Source: Timema cristinae
Lineage: Eukaryota > Arthropoda > Insecta > Phasmatodea > Timematidae
Assembly (NCBI GenBank): GCA_039000515.1
Contig: JBCFYV010003508.1
Coordinates: 46,771,265 to 46,835,264 of the forward strand
DNA length: 64,000 bases
Direction of reading: 5' to 3'
Of this stretch, positions 10,640-21,253 are shown piece by piece (the stretch's first letter is position 1; every line of letters begins with the position of its first letter). The notes under the pieces are model-generated. The model did not search any database and was not told the origin of the DNA. It saw only the letters and a list, made by a program, of their open reading frames with translations. Made by a program: the position numbers and the translations under genes.

Positions 10640-10770
10640 GTAATTTAGGAGAAGTGTACCCACACAAGTGAAGGAGAGAATGAATGGGAAAATAACAACT
10701 ATTACATATTAAAAAACCAATTAGTGACCTGACTAAGATTCAAACCTCAGCCTTGTCATTATGTCGATTT
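10640..10770 (-). mobile_element. SINE-A fragment, degenerate
   Basis: Inverted body words remain: AGAAGTGTACCCACAC, GACCTGACTAAGATTCAAAC. Head and tail are not recognisable. Confidence 0.4.
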
Positions 10771-10797
10771 TTTTGACAGTGATTTATATATGTAACG

Positions 10798-11087
10798 GTG
10801 ACCTGGCGGTCTAGGGGTAAGGTGTCAGACTTCTGTGCTGGGGGTCCGGGGTTCAATCCTCGGTCCCGGCACAGATTTATCTGATTGCCAAACCCTTCCT
10901 TCACCTCTGACAAGATGTGTATTAATCACAACTTGTGAATGTGTGGAATGCCAGGCCTCCACCGTGGTTCGGATCCCACGTTAAACTGTAGGTCCTCCAT
11001 TTCATCTCACAATCACCCTACCATTACACATTAGCGTAAGTGCGTATAACCCGAACGGGTAGTAAGACCGGTGCTAATAATAATAAT
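10798..11087 (+). mobile_element. SINE-B, full length
   Basis: Head GTGACCTGGCGGTCTAGGGG (A box) with B box GGTTCAATCC, linker CAGATTTATCTGATTGCC, core GCCAGGCCTCCACCGTGG and GTTAAACTGTAGGTCCTCCA, and the shared tail CCCGAACGGGTAGTAAGAC then (TAA)n. A-to-B box spacing is about 45 bases, as in a tRNA gene. One of the best-preserved copies, suitable as reference for the family. Confidence 0.9.
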
Positions 11088-11110
11088 ATATATGTAATAT
11101 TTAATATCAA

Positions 11111-11310
11111 GAGTGCTAATGGCTTAATTTAAGGAGTAGGGATGAATAAGGTAATTTTAGGAAGTGCACTCGCATTAGCTAAGATAGAAGATGGGGGAAT
11201 AGCACAGCAAAAAAAAAGTTGGAAAATCAAACCCGGCCGGGATTCGAGCCTCCCCGTTTCAGGCATTTCAGTCTATTTAGAGAGTGACGCCTTAGACCAC
11301 CTAACGACCA
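11111..11310 (-). mobile_element. SINE-A, degenerate
   Basis: Inverted words GTGCTAATGGCTTAATTTAA, GAAGTGCACTCGCATTAG, GGCCGGGATTCGAGCCTCC, GACGCCTTAGACCACCTAAC. The tail hairpin is lost. Confidence 0.5.
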
Positions 11311-11860
11311 ATACTGCTCACAAGACACCACCAGCAGAATGTATATCACGGTAGAGTAATATTTCGTCTCTTGTTTAGCACGCGCCATATTTCTACGAGA
11401 AGTTTTTTTTTACTATGTTTGCTGATAAAAGAACCACCGCGTGTTATCTGACAGGGTGGCGAGTAAGTATCTTATCACGACTTGTGATACCTTTCAAGAT
11501 AACACCCGAAACAAGCGACATTTCACTGCTATCCACTTCTTCACACTTTTTATCACACCTTCACGTCTTTAGAGCAACTGCTAGAGTTTGTCGAAACTTA
11601 TCTCAAGGCGTTAGAATAGTCCAGCAGAAACCCAGTAGGATTATAACTTTGCTGGGTACAGCTGTTTGGCAGTAGGAGAACAAACAGGGGAGGAGGAAAA
11701 TACAAATGACAGCAAAATGTGTGCTCCTAACCGGTCTCGTATAGCAAAAATTTTAACGGATTGGCAAGTAAAAACAGCGACAGTTAAATATATTGTGACA
11801 GTATGCGTTTGATTAAGACTTTGTTCTACTTTCGTTAAAAATATTTTTTTTTAAAATCCT
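11311..11860. other. no gene seen
   Basis: An 86-codon plus-strand open frame at 11415-11675 has no recognisable similarity. Nothing else is supported. Confidence 0.3.
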
Positions 11861-11934
11861 CCTTGCTCGGGGGCCCCCTATGCTCAGGGGCCCTGGGGCA
11901 CTGCCCCATTGCCCCGGTGGTAGTTACGGCCATG
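11861..11934. mobile_element. transposon terminus, possibly hAT-like
   Basis: GC-rich block GGGGGCCCCCTATGCTCAGG, CCTGGGGCACTGCCCC and terminal GGTAGTTACGGCCATG. Reverse complemented, the end is CATGGCCGTAACTACC. This resembles the end of the 50770-51041 element (CAAGGCCGTAGCCAG). The opposite end was not found, so it is a fragment. Confidence 0.35.
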
Positions 11935-12011
11935 TATACTAGTTACCTTTCGTTTATGATGAACAGAAATATGTGAATGTTTGTACTTTTAAGACTAAAA
12001 AAAAATCCTTG

Positions 12012-12257
12012 CTTCGGTGACCACATGGTCTAGGGTGCTATTCTCGCAGTGAACTAGACTGCTGATGACAGGGAGATTGAGGTTTGAATCTCAGTCGGGT
12101 GTACTGAGGGTGGTTTTTCCTAAATTGTTTTTCACTCTCTACGCAAATGCGGGTACACTTCATTTAAATACAACCTTCTTAATCCCGGAAACCATTAGCG
12201 TAATTAGTACACAAGCGTTTAGACCCGAACGTATAGTAAGACACAGTGCTAAAAAGA
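12012..12257 (+). mobile_element. SINE-A1
   Basis: Head GGTGACCACATGGTCTAGGG, B box GGTTTGAATC (one substitution), tail CCCGAACGTATAGTAAGACA with the hairpin stem broken by CGGG to CGTA. Confidence 0.8.
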
Positions 12258-12329
12258 AATAACTGTCAAACTATAAAACTGTGTCATGATACATTTCAAT
12301 ACATCGATACAAGCTTTACATTGACGGGA

Positions 12330-12600
12330 CAACGGACAACGGAGCTGTCTGCTCGCTTCTAGCTCTACAGCGCATGCGCACTGATGTGAGATGGCTGGCA
12401 CCGAGATTTGATTGGTTATCCTCTGCTGAACGTCTCGGATAGAGCGGACGAAGTAGAGATAAGTTGAACTTTAGCGGAACAGTTCGCGCTTATGAGGCGG
12501 AGATCTTGTGATTGGCTTAGAACTAGTCACGTGACCACGTTTCTGTTTTGCGATTGTTTTTCCGTGAACGTGTGAATCTACAGTAAGCGTAGGGGAGACC
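12330..12600. promoter_or_regulatory. promoter-like cluster of factor sites
   Basis: GCGCATGCGCA at 12370-12380 matches the NRF-1/Ewg palindrome. ATTGG (inverted CCAAT) occurs at 12411 and 12511. GTCACGTGAC at 12526-12535 is a perfect 10-bp E-box palindrome. All lie within 170 bases of SINE-free, relatively CpG-rich DNA. This combination is typical of housekeeping promoters, but no clear first exon follows on either strand. It could instead belong to an unrecognised mobile element: GGGGAGACCAGGGCTGG at 12593 looks element-like. Confidence 0.3.
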
Positions 12601-13212
12601 AGGGCTGGTTGTAACAATTTTTTTTTTTGCATCCCCTACAATGCATAATAAAATCTTAGGAAATGCATACGAATAAAGTAAACTCTGGTCTTTCACAATA
12701 CATTTTTTTAAACATTATTAATAAAGCTAATCTAATATTGCACTATAAACATAGTTGTGTAGCGTTGCTTTCTTACTTATTTTAAATAAATTTAATATTT
12801 GTTTCATAGCAATTAAATTATTAATAAGGTTCCCAACGCTATTTTATTTAAAACAAGAGTTTTTTTTATCAAGAGAATATATTAAAAATATTTATCAAAC
12901 TGGTTTTTACAATCTTAAGAGAATAAAAAATATTGTAGGGTAGCCAACATTGATTAACTCTCGTTATATTCAGCTTAAAACTTGATCCCACCTGTCAAAA
13001 GTAAAAGTTGCGGAACATTTATATCCAAATGAGTAGAATATATTTAGTAGGTGTTTTGGTTTTAGCAATGAGAGAATGTTTTTCAACTAGAAAATCGAGC
13101 ACAACCCTTATTGTAGCCTACACTATGTTGACACAGGGAGGAAGATATTCTCACATTCCAGTATTTTATTTTGGTAATGGCAGTTCTGTAGCATCGAAAC
13201 CACTTGAGAGAG
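12601..13212. other. AT-rich, no gene seen
   Basis: The 62-codon frame at 12755-12943 is Ile/Leu/Phe/Lys-rich, as expected of chance AT-rich reading. The frame at 13008-13313 runs into the adjoining TIR element. Confidence 0.35.
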
Positions 13213-13751
13213 GACGTTGCCTACCCGTGACGTCACAGCGGGGCAGGATAGGATTCCACATGTTAGTGAATTTACTTTTCATTCAACGAGTTTTAAAGAT
13301 ATATAAACGTTGAAACAAAAACCATTAATTCTTAAACAATTTAAAAAAATACTTGTAGAGTGTTATAGCTCGTCTACAACTCAGACTATTTGGTTTCATC
13401 ACGAAAACGTCCTGTAGGAATCTTCCTGCCAAGATGTAGATTAAAAAAAGTCAAAGGTAGTAAATGTCTCTCTAGAGTAGGTAACAAGGAAAAGGTAAAA
13501 TTAAAAATCAAGTCGATGTTTTCAAGGAGCAAATTTTACAGTGAGTGTGTAAACCCGTCAGAGGAATAGGGCAAGTGTTATCAGTATATAAACAAGAGGC
13601 TTCTCAGGGTGAACTGCTCATTTTCTTCCCTCTCTTTCTATTTCGTACATTGGAGTCTAAGTGAGAGAGAACTTAGACTGCTTAGGTGCGTCAAGTTAAG
13701 ATGACACCCACTTAGTAAAATAACTTTGAAATCTCCAAGTAGGTGACGTCG
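13213..13751 (+). mobile_element. non-autonomous TIR element, family T, copy 1
   Basis: Starts GACGTTGCCTACCCGTGACG and ends (reverse complemented) CGACGTCACCTACTTGG, with TTAA directly outside the right end at 13752-13755. Internal landmarks shared with the copies at 29444 and 41796: TGACGTCA near the left end, AACGTTGAAACAAAAACC, GGAATCTTCCTGCCA, GGGTGAACTGCTCATTTTC and CCCTCTCTTTCTATTTCGTA. No coding capacity. Confidence 0.65.
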
Positions 13752-13757
13752 TTAAAC

Positions 13758-14530
13758 GTCCTTAAAAATGAGTTAAGTCAAAATGTTCACGCAATTTTTT
13801 CTCTCTAGATTATAAACATAAAAGTGTAAGGTTTTTCCCTCTACAGAGACATGGTGATACTTTTCACCTCCATTTGATCGTGAGTCGTATTTTAAAATAA
13901 CAAACCCATTATTAAATAATGCACGGTTCCTGGATTATGAAACGCGTCTCAGAGAGATCCGGAAGCTAACCCTTAATTTAAGAGGAGGAGGGGGGGGGGG
14001 ATGAAGATATAACAAGTATTGTTTACTCGGAAAGAGGTTGAAAAACAACTGTTTCGGAAATACCAGTCCCGTTGCAACCTTTCAAGGGCAGGAGGGGAAC
14101 AGAAGAAACACAAGTTAAAGAAAGTATGCTTGTGATTTTTATGACAAAAAACACACTTTATTTTGGACAAAATAGTTAAATATTGCTCAAGTATAAACAT
14201 TTGTTTTAATTTTCTCGATAGTTTTTGAATACTTTTCATGAGCAGACACTTTTTTAAATGAAGAGAAAAAAAAAATCCTGGGAAAATTTCACGACATATA
14301 TATAATATAACTGTTGAAATTACTAGATTAAAATATATTTCTCTACCCTCTAAACACAAGCTAAGAGATCATAGCTTGCGAGACCATAGTTCCTTTTATT
14401 TTCTTCCTCCAACAAAGGAAACACAATGTTTGAATAGAATTCACTTGTGGATAAAAGTACAATCGTCCTAAGTTCAGCGTTTCCCAGCGTGGGGAATGTC
14501 TCAGGACGTTTAGATACGCGAAAATATCCG
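13758..14530. other. mostly AT-rich; partial foldback-like sequence
   Basis: Contains a G run at 13989-13999 (GGAGGGGGGGGGG). At 14130-14260 the words TTTATTTTGGACAAAATAG, AAATATTGCTCAAGTATAAA and TTTTAAATGAAGAG match the arm and centre of the foldback family (see 14531, 57808), so an older, decayed copy may lie here. The minus-strand 128-codon frame at 13973-14359 overlaps this repeat and is not credible as a gene. Confidence 0.35.
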
Positions 14531-14825
14531 ATATCCGTATCCGTATGAATAAATATTGCTTCAGTACAAACATAGTGTAATTTTCTTCACCTGGTGATGA
14601 CAGCTATTCAACAGTTGTTGAATATCTGTCAGGAGCTTAGCAGCATTAGATGAGAAACATTTTAAATGAAGAGAAAAAGTTGTCATTAAATTCCAGGACA
14701 TTCATGACAGATATTCAACAAGTGTTGATAACACCAGGTGAAGAAAATTAAACTCTAGGTTTGTACTGGAGCAATATTTTTTTTATTTTGGCCAAAAAAA
14801 ATGTCGCTATGAAAACTGCAAAAAC
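14531..14825. mobile_element. foldback element, family F, copy 1
   Basis: Left arm contains CTTCACCTGGTGATGACAG and TTCAACAGTTGTTGAATATC; right arm has the inverted GATATTCAACAAGTGTTGAT, CACCAGGTGAAGAAAATTAA and TTTGTACTGGAGCAATATTT. The centre reads TTAAATGAAGAGAAAAAGTT. Other copies at 33352, 57808 and 62030. Termini appear to be near TTTTATAGCAAAA-like words. Target duplication not determined. Confidence 0.6.
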
Positions 14826-14881
14826 TGCTGTATTTTCTTGCGTCCCCTATTTCCCCCCTTAAACTCGTTCAACACTTGAAC

Positions 14882-15150
14882 CACCCGCCTCGGTGGCGTA
14901 GTTGGCTAACGCGCTTGATCGTGTTGAGCTCGATTGCTGAGGACGGGGAGATCGAGGTTCGAATCTCGGTCGGGTGAACTGGGGGTGGTTTTTCCTAAAT
15001 AGTCTTCCACTCTCCCTCCACGTAAATGCGGGTTCACTTCCTCTAATTCAATATCACCTTCCCAATTCCTAATCCATTAGCGTAATTAGTACTTAAGCTT
15101 ATAACCCGAACGGGTAGTAAGACGCGGTGCTAAATATTATTATTATTATA
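14882..15150 (+). mobile_element. SINE-A2, full length
   Basis: CCCGCCTCGGTGGCGTAGTT head, GTTGAGCTCGATTGCTGAGG, B box GGTTCGAATC, CGGTCGGGTGAACTGGGGG, body, CCCGAACGGGTAGTAAGACG tail and (TTA)n. The 5' CCCG and the CGGG after the B box could form the old acceptor stem. One of the least diverged A2 copies. Confidence 0.9.
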
Positions 15151-15306
15151 ACACTTGAACCAATGATGTCGGCACCTCTGGCGAAGGTAAACGCCATTTC
15201 AGAGTGTTTTCACGATAAGCTATCGAAATTGTTGTCCCTTTCAGAGAGATAACAATGAACGTGACTCTTAAAATGTTTGGGGCACTTAGTTCTGGCTGTA
15301 AACTGA

Positions 15307-15311
<5 letters not shown>

Positions 15312-15353
<42 letters not shown>

Positions 15354-15364
15354 TATATATATAT
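15312..15364. repeat. (TA)n microsatellite
   Basis: TA run with two TTA interruptions near the 3' end. Confidence 0.9.
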
Positions 15365-16240
15365 GGGAAAGTTGTTCCACATATTTTAAACGAGAAGTGA
15401 ATCTTTCAATATTGATTTCCGTAGCTCTACCAAAACGATTCTCATAATTAAAGAAAAAATAAGGATGTGCCCAAAAATTTCAAAAATATTCTAAGAAGAA
15501 GACGAAAAATTAAGAAAACGACCATTTCTTTTGCAGAAATTTTTTTTTTTTTTTCATTTCTAACAAACCAATTTTAATTTTCTATCAATCTGTTTTTCAG
15601 ATAAAAGCATTTACTTCGAGGATTACTATCATATCAAAGTTTAAAAAATTTAGTCAACAAAATCGCGATTTAATAAACGATTCTCATCGTTCTAATGAAC
15701 GTTTTAAATTTTGTGTTTTTATTACTAAAGCTTATAGGCCTACATTGGAGATAATGATGGATGATCTAAATTTTAGAAATTTTGCATCTATATTTCTAAA
15801 ATCCAAGCTCTCTAATTAATCACAGTCATTGCAAAATAATTTACGCTTCATTTTTACATGTGTTTTGATCAAAAATTAATTTGAAACTTTTTTTGTTTTA
15901 AACTTCCAACACACACTAGTCCAATATAATATTGTTTATAAAGTGGCATTGAACTTTATCATTCAAGTTTTTGTGACAATCAAATATATTATCCAAGAAT
16001 AAATATCTTATTATTCTTAATATTCATGTTTTCTAGAGTTTTAACGCTTTTTTTATACAGTTTTCTTACTATTATTTTACATTATTCCAAACAATTATTG
16101 CTCGTGGTAATTTATCTTTGCTATCATTAGCTATGTTAAAAAATTATTTAAAATGGCGCATTGGCACTGACATGTCCCGTTAAAGGTATCCCGACTTTAA
16201 GGAACATACACTCACACTTGGTATTTCTTATAAAAAATAG
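15365..16240. other. AT-rich, no gene seen
   Basis: Strongly AT-rich with T homopolymers at 15540-15554. No repeat family, exon or RNA gene recognised. Confidence 0.4.
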
Positions 16241-16533
16241 GTGACCTGGTGGTTTAGGGGTAAGCTGTCTGACTTCTGTGCTGGAGGCCGGGTTCAATCC
16301 TCGGTCCCGGCACAGATTTATCTGATTACCAAACCCTTCCTTCACCTCTGACAAGACGTGTATTAATCACAACTTGTAAATGTGGGGAATGACCGGCCTC
16401 CACCGTGGTTCGGATCCCACGTTAAACTGTAGGTCCTTCATTTCATCGCACTATCACCCTACCATTACACATTAGTGTTAGAGCGTGTAACCCGAACGGG
16501 TAGTAAGGCGTGGTGCTATTAATAATAATATAT
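16241..16533 (+). mobile_element. SINE-B, full length
   Basis: GGTGACCTGGTGGTTTAGGG head with CTGTCTGACTTCTGTGCTGG, B box GGTTCAATCC, full body, and tail with CCCGAACGGGTAGTAAGGCG ending in (TAA)/(ATA) repeats. Body retains the GTGTATTAATCACAACTTGT segment, which other copies lack. Confidence 0.9.
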
Positions 16534-17393
16534 AATAATAATATAAAAAATGGCCGTTCAGAAAATTAAAAAAAACTTGAACATTCCTCAACTGTGTTAA
16601 AATTTCCTGTTGTAATCTTGTCAAAAATTACCTTCTACTATTTTTTGATTGAGGAAGTTCCCCTCAGGAGTCCACATGGGCATTGTTTACTTACTTAATT
16701 AAGTACAAGTCAATCATTACCTAGTGCACGACATACTTTTATGGTGATATTAACAAAACAAGTAGCTATCTTGGAAACTTGCACGTAATTTGATAGTAAT
16801 AGTTTTTACAGTGATTGCTCAGATATGAACGCATGCGCAGAATAGATACAAGTTGTCCAACTTAAGCAAAGTGAACACTGATTTCCCTCTCTTTTTTTTT
16901 TCTAACTAAATAAAACTTAGAAAAATAAAAGTTTTAGCAAATTTAGATCAATAGATGTTCAGAATTTAAAGAATATGCCGGATCGTTTCAAAATATGCTT
17001 TAAGATTTTATCTATATATAAACTTACACAAACAATTTCCTGCAAGGAACTTTATTTTTATTGATGGCGTTAACTATTCCCAAAACAAGATGTAAACAAC
17101 GATCGTTAGAATGCGCGTCGTATTTTTCATAGTATTTACTTCTACGGTTATTTAAAAACAAGTTTTTCTACTGAAACAACTATAAAAACATCGCCCTTGT
17201 GTATGAGGCGTAAACCAAGAAAAGAAAAGAGTACTTTTTGAGACACTTACGGGTAGAGAAACCTAGGTAGAGGAAACGTGACCTAAAACCAAGAGGTGGG
17301 TCAGTTTTAGGCTCGGCAACTTGTCTCGCGTGTGACGTGGCTACAAATAGACCAAGGCAAACATTGAAATAGAGAGCGTGTTGGTCGTTTCGC
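16534..17393. other. no gene seen
   Basis: Contains GCATGCGCA at 16831-16839 in isolation and AT-rich flanks. The 73-codon minus-strand frame at 17180-17401 has no recognised similarity and ends in the adjacent minisatellite. Confidence 0.35.
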
Positions 17394-17646
17394 GCTGTCA
17401 TCTTCTAGCAACAGAATTTTTGTCGACTGAAGAGTAGCTGTCATCTTCTAGCGACAGAATGTTTGTCGACTGAAGAGTAGCTGTCATCTTCTAGCGACAG
17501 AATGTTTGTCGACTGAAGAGTAGCTGTCATCTTCTAGCGACAGAATGTTTGTCGACTGAAGAGTAGCTGTCATCTTCTAGCGACAGATTGTCGACTGAAG
17601 AGTAGCTGTCATCTTTAGCAAGAATGTTTGTCGACTGAAGAGTAGC
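17394..17646. repeat. 43-bp minisatellite, about 6 copies
   Basis: Unit begins GTCATCTTCTAGCGACAGAA and ends GTCGACTGAAGAGTAGCT. Copies 2-4 are nearly identical; the last two have short deletions (GACAGATTG; CATCTTTAGCAAG). It is followed by the GC-rich GCGCGCGCGGGCGGC. Confidence 0.9.
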
Positions 17647-17929
17647 GCGCGCGGGCGGCTGGGGAAGGACGATCATTGTCGGCGCTGAGATACGATCTCG
17701 TAGTCCTCAACCTGTCAGGTGGTTTATTGAGATTAATTAGCGGGTACAATCAGTACGTTGGTTGTGGTAGGAACATTCCGTGGTTTGCTTTAACTCAGCA
17801 CAGGGGATCATGCAGTATAAAGTGTCCGGCTTGTGAGGTTTGATGCTTGAATACCGGGTGTCCTTACTGTGATTTATCTCTCTGCGTTACCTTTAAACCA
17901 GGGTTGACAAACTCGTGATCCGTGAAACA

Positions 17930-18065
17930 TACCTGACCACTTGTCTGCAGTCGGCTAAGGTGTACTGACGGTGATATTTTTTTCACTAATTGTTTTCCAA
18001 TCCACTTTCCCACGAAAATGCGAGGGCATTTCTCTACCGTATTCATCCATCACATTAGCTTGGTT
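17930..18065 (+). mobile_element. SINE-A fragment, degenerate
   Basis: Words GTGTACTGACGGTGATATTT, TTTTCCAATCCACTTTCCCA, AAATGCGAGGGCATTTCT and CACATTAGCTTGG follow the A body in order. Head and tail not recognised. Confidence 0.4.
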
Positions 18066-19897
18066 AAAAAGTGGATTGCATGGACAGGTTTTAAGACTCG
18101 GAGTAAAATATACAACAAAACCCTAGCGAAGCCATTTTGAGCGACCGAGTGAAAAACAATCGGATTTTTTTTTGACCCGCCAATCAATTTTATCGCATAA
18201 GGTTGGGTCCAAAACTGTCACTTAGCCCTTTTTTTTTCATGGTTTGATTTTCCTCCACCTCAAAAAAAGTTTGGTCAAATTTGCATAACTTGTTAGTCGC
18301 CCGCGCACCGATTCCGTCCAGCCCCCTAAGGCTGGGGACAGACTAGGTTCCGAAAGCGGCGACAGAAACGACACGAACAGAACGCAAGAGGTATTCACGC
18401 TGGCATATTAAGGCCCTTGGCCCTGTCGGGTGCAAGTCTAGAACCTATTTTGTGGGATGGTGGGTTGGAGGGTGAAAGACGTGGAGTGGCTTCCCATCCG
18501 ACCAAAGTATCCTTCCGCAACAACAAGAACAGATGGATCACCGAAACCGTAGACGGCGCTAGCTACCGGACAGGTCTTGCTGAAAAATCATACGTTTGTA
18601 AATATCAGTTTTATGTTAATATTTTCAACACCTCTTCTAAGATAATGTATCAATGTCTATTAGGTGTTACATTTTCTTATTTTTTTTGCTATGAAGCCGG
18701 CAGTTTTCTATTGAAAAATGTCAAAATTATTGATATTTGATCACTGATGGGAGATGTTTATATAAAAATTATAACTTAATAAACGTGCTTCTTTTCTTGA
18801 ACAAACCGTTTCCGGAAAAGAAAATTGCAAATAATAATAATTCTTTGAAGATAACTGTTTGTTCCCACGGCGCTGCATTTCCACGCCAGATGAAAAGGGC
18901 TAATCGCCTTAAACATAGTTAACTCGCTCGGACTGTCAGTAGGGGAATGTTGACTATGAGTGAAGATAATCTACTGATCTCTCTTGCTGTATCAAGTCAT
19001 CTGACAAAGAAGAACTTTCGGAACTCTGGTGTGCGCCTGCAGACAGATTCATACTTTGTCCACCAAACCATGCAACATTGAGATATTGAGAAGTAGTCTT
19101 GTAAAACAGCAGCAGCCATTCTCCATCCACAGTATTTCCCTGACATCTCTGTTTGCACATCGATTCTCTTATGTACTTTGTTTATAAACAATTAACGTGC
19201 ACACGGCCTCGAAACTGGAACGAGACTGCAACACGAACTTTACACTGGATATCATCTCTGAGGTAACTGCATGCTTACTATTGAGAAACAGCGTTGGTTG
19301 TCATTCTCTAGTTTACCTGTGGTCAATCTCCCCTCAATTATAAGACAAGTTTGGCAACGCTGGTTAGTCGATGTTGCCAGTATCTCCTTCTTACCCCAGC
19401 ACACCACCTTCAGACATAACTGAGAGCGAGGAGATTTGCAACAGTTAACAGAGAGAGAAGATAAAGTTTGTCTCCATAGTACCTGCACTTACCTCAGAGG
19501 TGATGTTGGGTGTAGTCTTGACGAGGTACGGTTTGATACATGGGGGCGGGCGGGGGGTGGGGGGGGGGTATTTCGAGTGCGCGGCTGTCTCAACGGACGA
19601 GAATCGCAAACATCCGCGTTTACAAAACTGTCGCAGCGTTCAGGACGCTGGTCTGACCCCGGCCTTACTCTGGTGGGACACTTTTTTATTTTATTTTTTA
19701 AGGATAGTGTCAAAACTTTAGAAAGAAACACGCTCAAAGAAACTCACCCACTTATCTTCGAAAACATTTGGTACAGACATAAAACAAAACTTTATTATCA
19801 GGAAAGTAGTACAAATTTTATTCTGAATTTTCTCGTAAGACATCGAGGAGACCTTGGTTCGATCACTGATGCATCTATCATTTTTAAATAAATTTTT
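18066..19897. other. SINE-poor stretch without recognised gene
   Basis: The longest SINE-free stretch in the left half. Open frames at 18417-18740 (plus), 18954-19191 and 19252-19488 (minus) and 19436-19891 (plus) have no recognisable similarity. Those near 19000 on the minus strand have a less AT-biased composition (Ser/Gly/Gln-rich in one frame), so a hidden exon is possible but unproven. GGCTGGGGACAGACTAGG at 18331 resembles a transposon end. A G-rich tract GGGCGGGCGGGGGGTGGGGG at 19544-19563 has G-quadruplex potential. Confidence 0.35.
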
Positions 19898-20092
19898 TCC
19901 CCGCTCCGTTTTACTACACGTTTGGTATATCCGCATACTTATACTAATGGGTTAGTGGCAAGAAAGGTATAATGTAGAGGAAAAGTACCCGCATTCCCTT
20001 GGGAGGGAGAGTAGTAGGCTAGACCGTTTATGAAGAAAACAAAGCTATCCTCATTTTATCTGGCATTCAAACCCTAACCTCTCCCTCGCTGA
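19898..20092 (-). mobile_element. SINE-A, diverged
   Basis: Inverted tail TTTTACTACACGTTTGG, inverted body AAGTACCCGCATTCCC and GGGAGGGAGAGTAGTAGG. The head is lost after CATTCAAACCCTAACCTC. Confidence 0.6.
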
Positions 20093-20169
20093 TATATTTA
20101 TCCGCGCGTACTTAATTAATTATATATTTCTCATCTGCTACAGTCCAATTTTCATAAAAAGTTAATTAT

Positions 20170-20292
20170 ATAAGATACAAACTTTTTTGGTGGCCAAATT
20201 TGATATTTCACGCTTTTACTAGTGTTATTTTATAGGTACTGATATTATCTCTCAAAAGTGGCAGATCACATGACTTGGCGTATGAATATGTA
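20170..20292 (-). repeat. dispersed repeat, family R, copy 1
   Basis: Reverse complemented, it shares TTCATACGCCAAGTCATGTG, CACTTTTGAGAGATAATAT, CAGTACCTATAAAATAAC and AATTTGGCCACCAAAAAAG, in order, with 57194-57330. Class unknown: no TIR, no poly-A, no tRNA boxes seen. Confidence 0.5.
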
Positions 20293-20557
20293 AAATATTA
20301 TCTAGAATTTTTACCTAACTTTCAATAAGGTTCTTATTTGAAAATTTGACCGTATTTTCCTTTAACTTTAACGATCTCCCCAGAGTAGCTATACAGAGAT
20401 TTTTATAGGAATGTTCGTCTGAAAGGCAATAAAAGGGTTTTTATTTATCTTTATCAGTCTTATAACTTTGCATTGATAAGTTATTTCGTATATCACAGAG
20501 TTGCGATGATATCAAAATTGGAGATATTCCGGGGAAATGGGATAATCCATTTTTTCA

Positions 20558-20816
20558 ACACAACGTCTTACTACCCATTCGGGTTAAACTTTTATGCACT
20601 AATTACGATAGTGATTCTAGGAACGAGGAAGGCTATATTTTTTTTAGGAATTGTACCCTCATTTACGTGGAAAAATAGTGAAAAACTATTTTTTTGAAGA
20701 AAAAAAAAACACTCTCAATACACTCGAACAATATTCGAACCTTGACCCTCCTAGTCTTTGGCAGTCTAGTCTACTGCGAGAGTAGCGCTTTAGACCATGT
20801 GGCCACCGAAGCGGGT
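20558..20816 (-). mobile_element. SINE-A1, full length
   Basis: Inverted tail CAACGTCTTACTACCCATTC to inverted head AGACCATGTGGCCACCGAAG. Body has a T/A-rich expansion at 20690-20710. The B box is damaged (ATATTCGAACCTTG). Confidence 0.85.
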
Positions 20817-20984
20817 GTACTCTCTTTAGTGTGTAATGTTAAACAGTGGCTTGATACGAATTTTAATCAAAATAGTTTCAGTCGATTTCTAGAAAATCAG
20901 TTTCTCTCCCTGTTTTCCCTTAGTAAACTACCCTTAATTCTAAGGTTAGAAAGGCAACACTACAAAGACCTCATGGGAGCCTCA

Positions 20985-21165
20985 GGTGTATTAATCACAA
21001 CTTGTGAATGTGGGGAATGCCAAGCCTCCACCGTGGTTCGGATCCCACGTTAAACTGTAGGTCCTCCATTTCATCTTACAATCATCACACCATTACAAAT
21101 TAGCGTAAGTGCTTATAACCCGAACGGGTAGTAAGACGCGGTGCTAATAATAATAATAATAATAA
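20985..21165 (+). mobile_element. SINE-B, 5'-truncated
   Basis: Starts at TGTATTAATCACAACTTGTG within the body and continues to CCCGAACGGGTAGTAAGACG and (TAA)7. No head or pol III boxes, so it cannot transcribe itself. One of at least five 5'-truncated B copies in the window. Confidence 0.85.
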
Positions 21166-21179
21166 TGTAGAGTGAAAAT

Positions 21180-21253
21180 AGAACACCCGTGGACATTTCT
21201 GCCGACCCTTGACGGCACACGGGGTACCGCGGCACACCGGTTGGAAAACTTTG
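21180..21253 (-). mobile_element. hAT-like terminal fragment
   Basis: Reverse complement begins CAAAGTTTTCCAACCGGTGT then GCCGCGGTACCCCGTGTGCCG. GGTGTGCCGCGG followed by a near-palindromic GTGTGCCG is the familiar start of Charlie-type hAT elements and matches the right end of the 6141-6403 MITE. Only one end found. Confidence 0.45.

Noticed and set aside
17900..17930. CAGGGTTGACAAACTCGTGA as a hAT terminus
   Set aside because: Resembles one hAT end but no matching opposite end or 8-bp duplication was found.
18417..18740. 107-codon plus-strand frame
   Set aside because: No similarity recognised and the second half is AT-driven Phe/Tyr/Ile; left as unassigned rather than called a gene.
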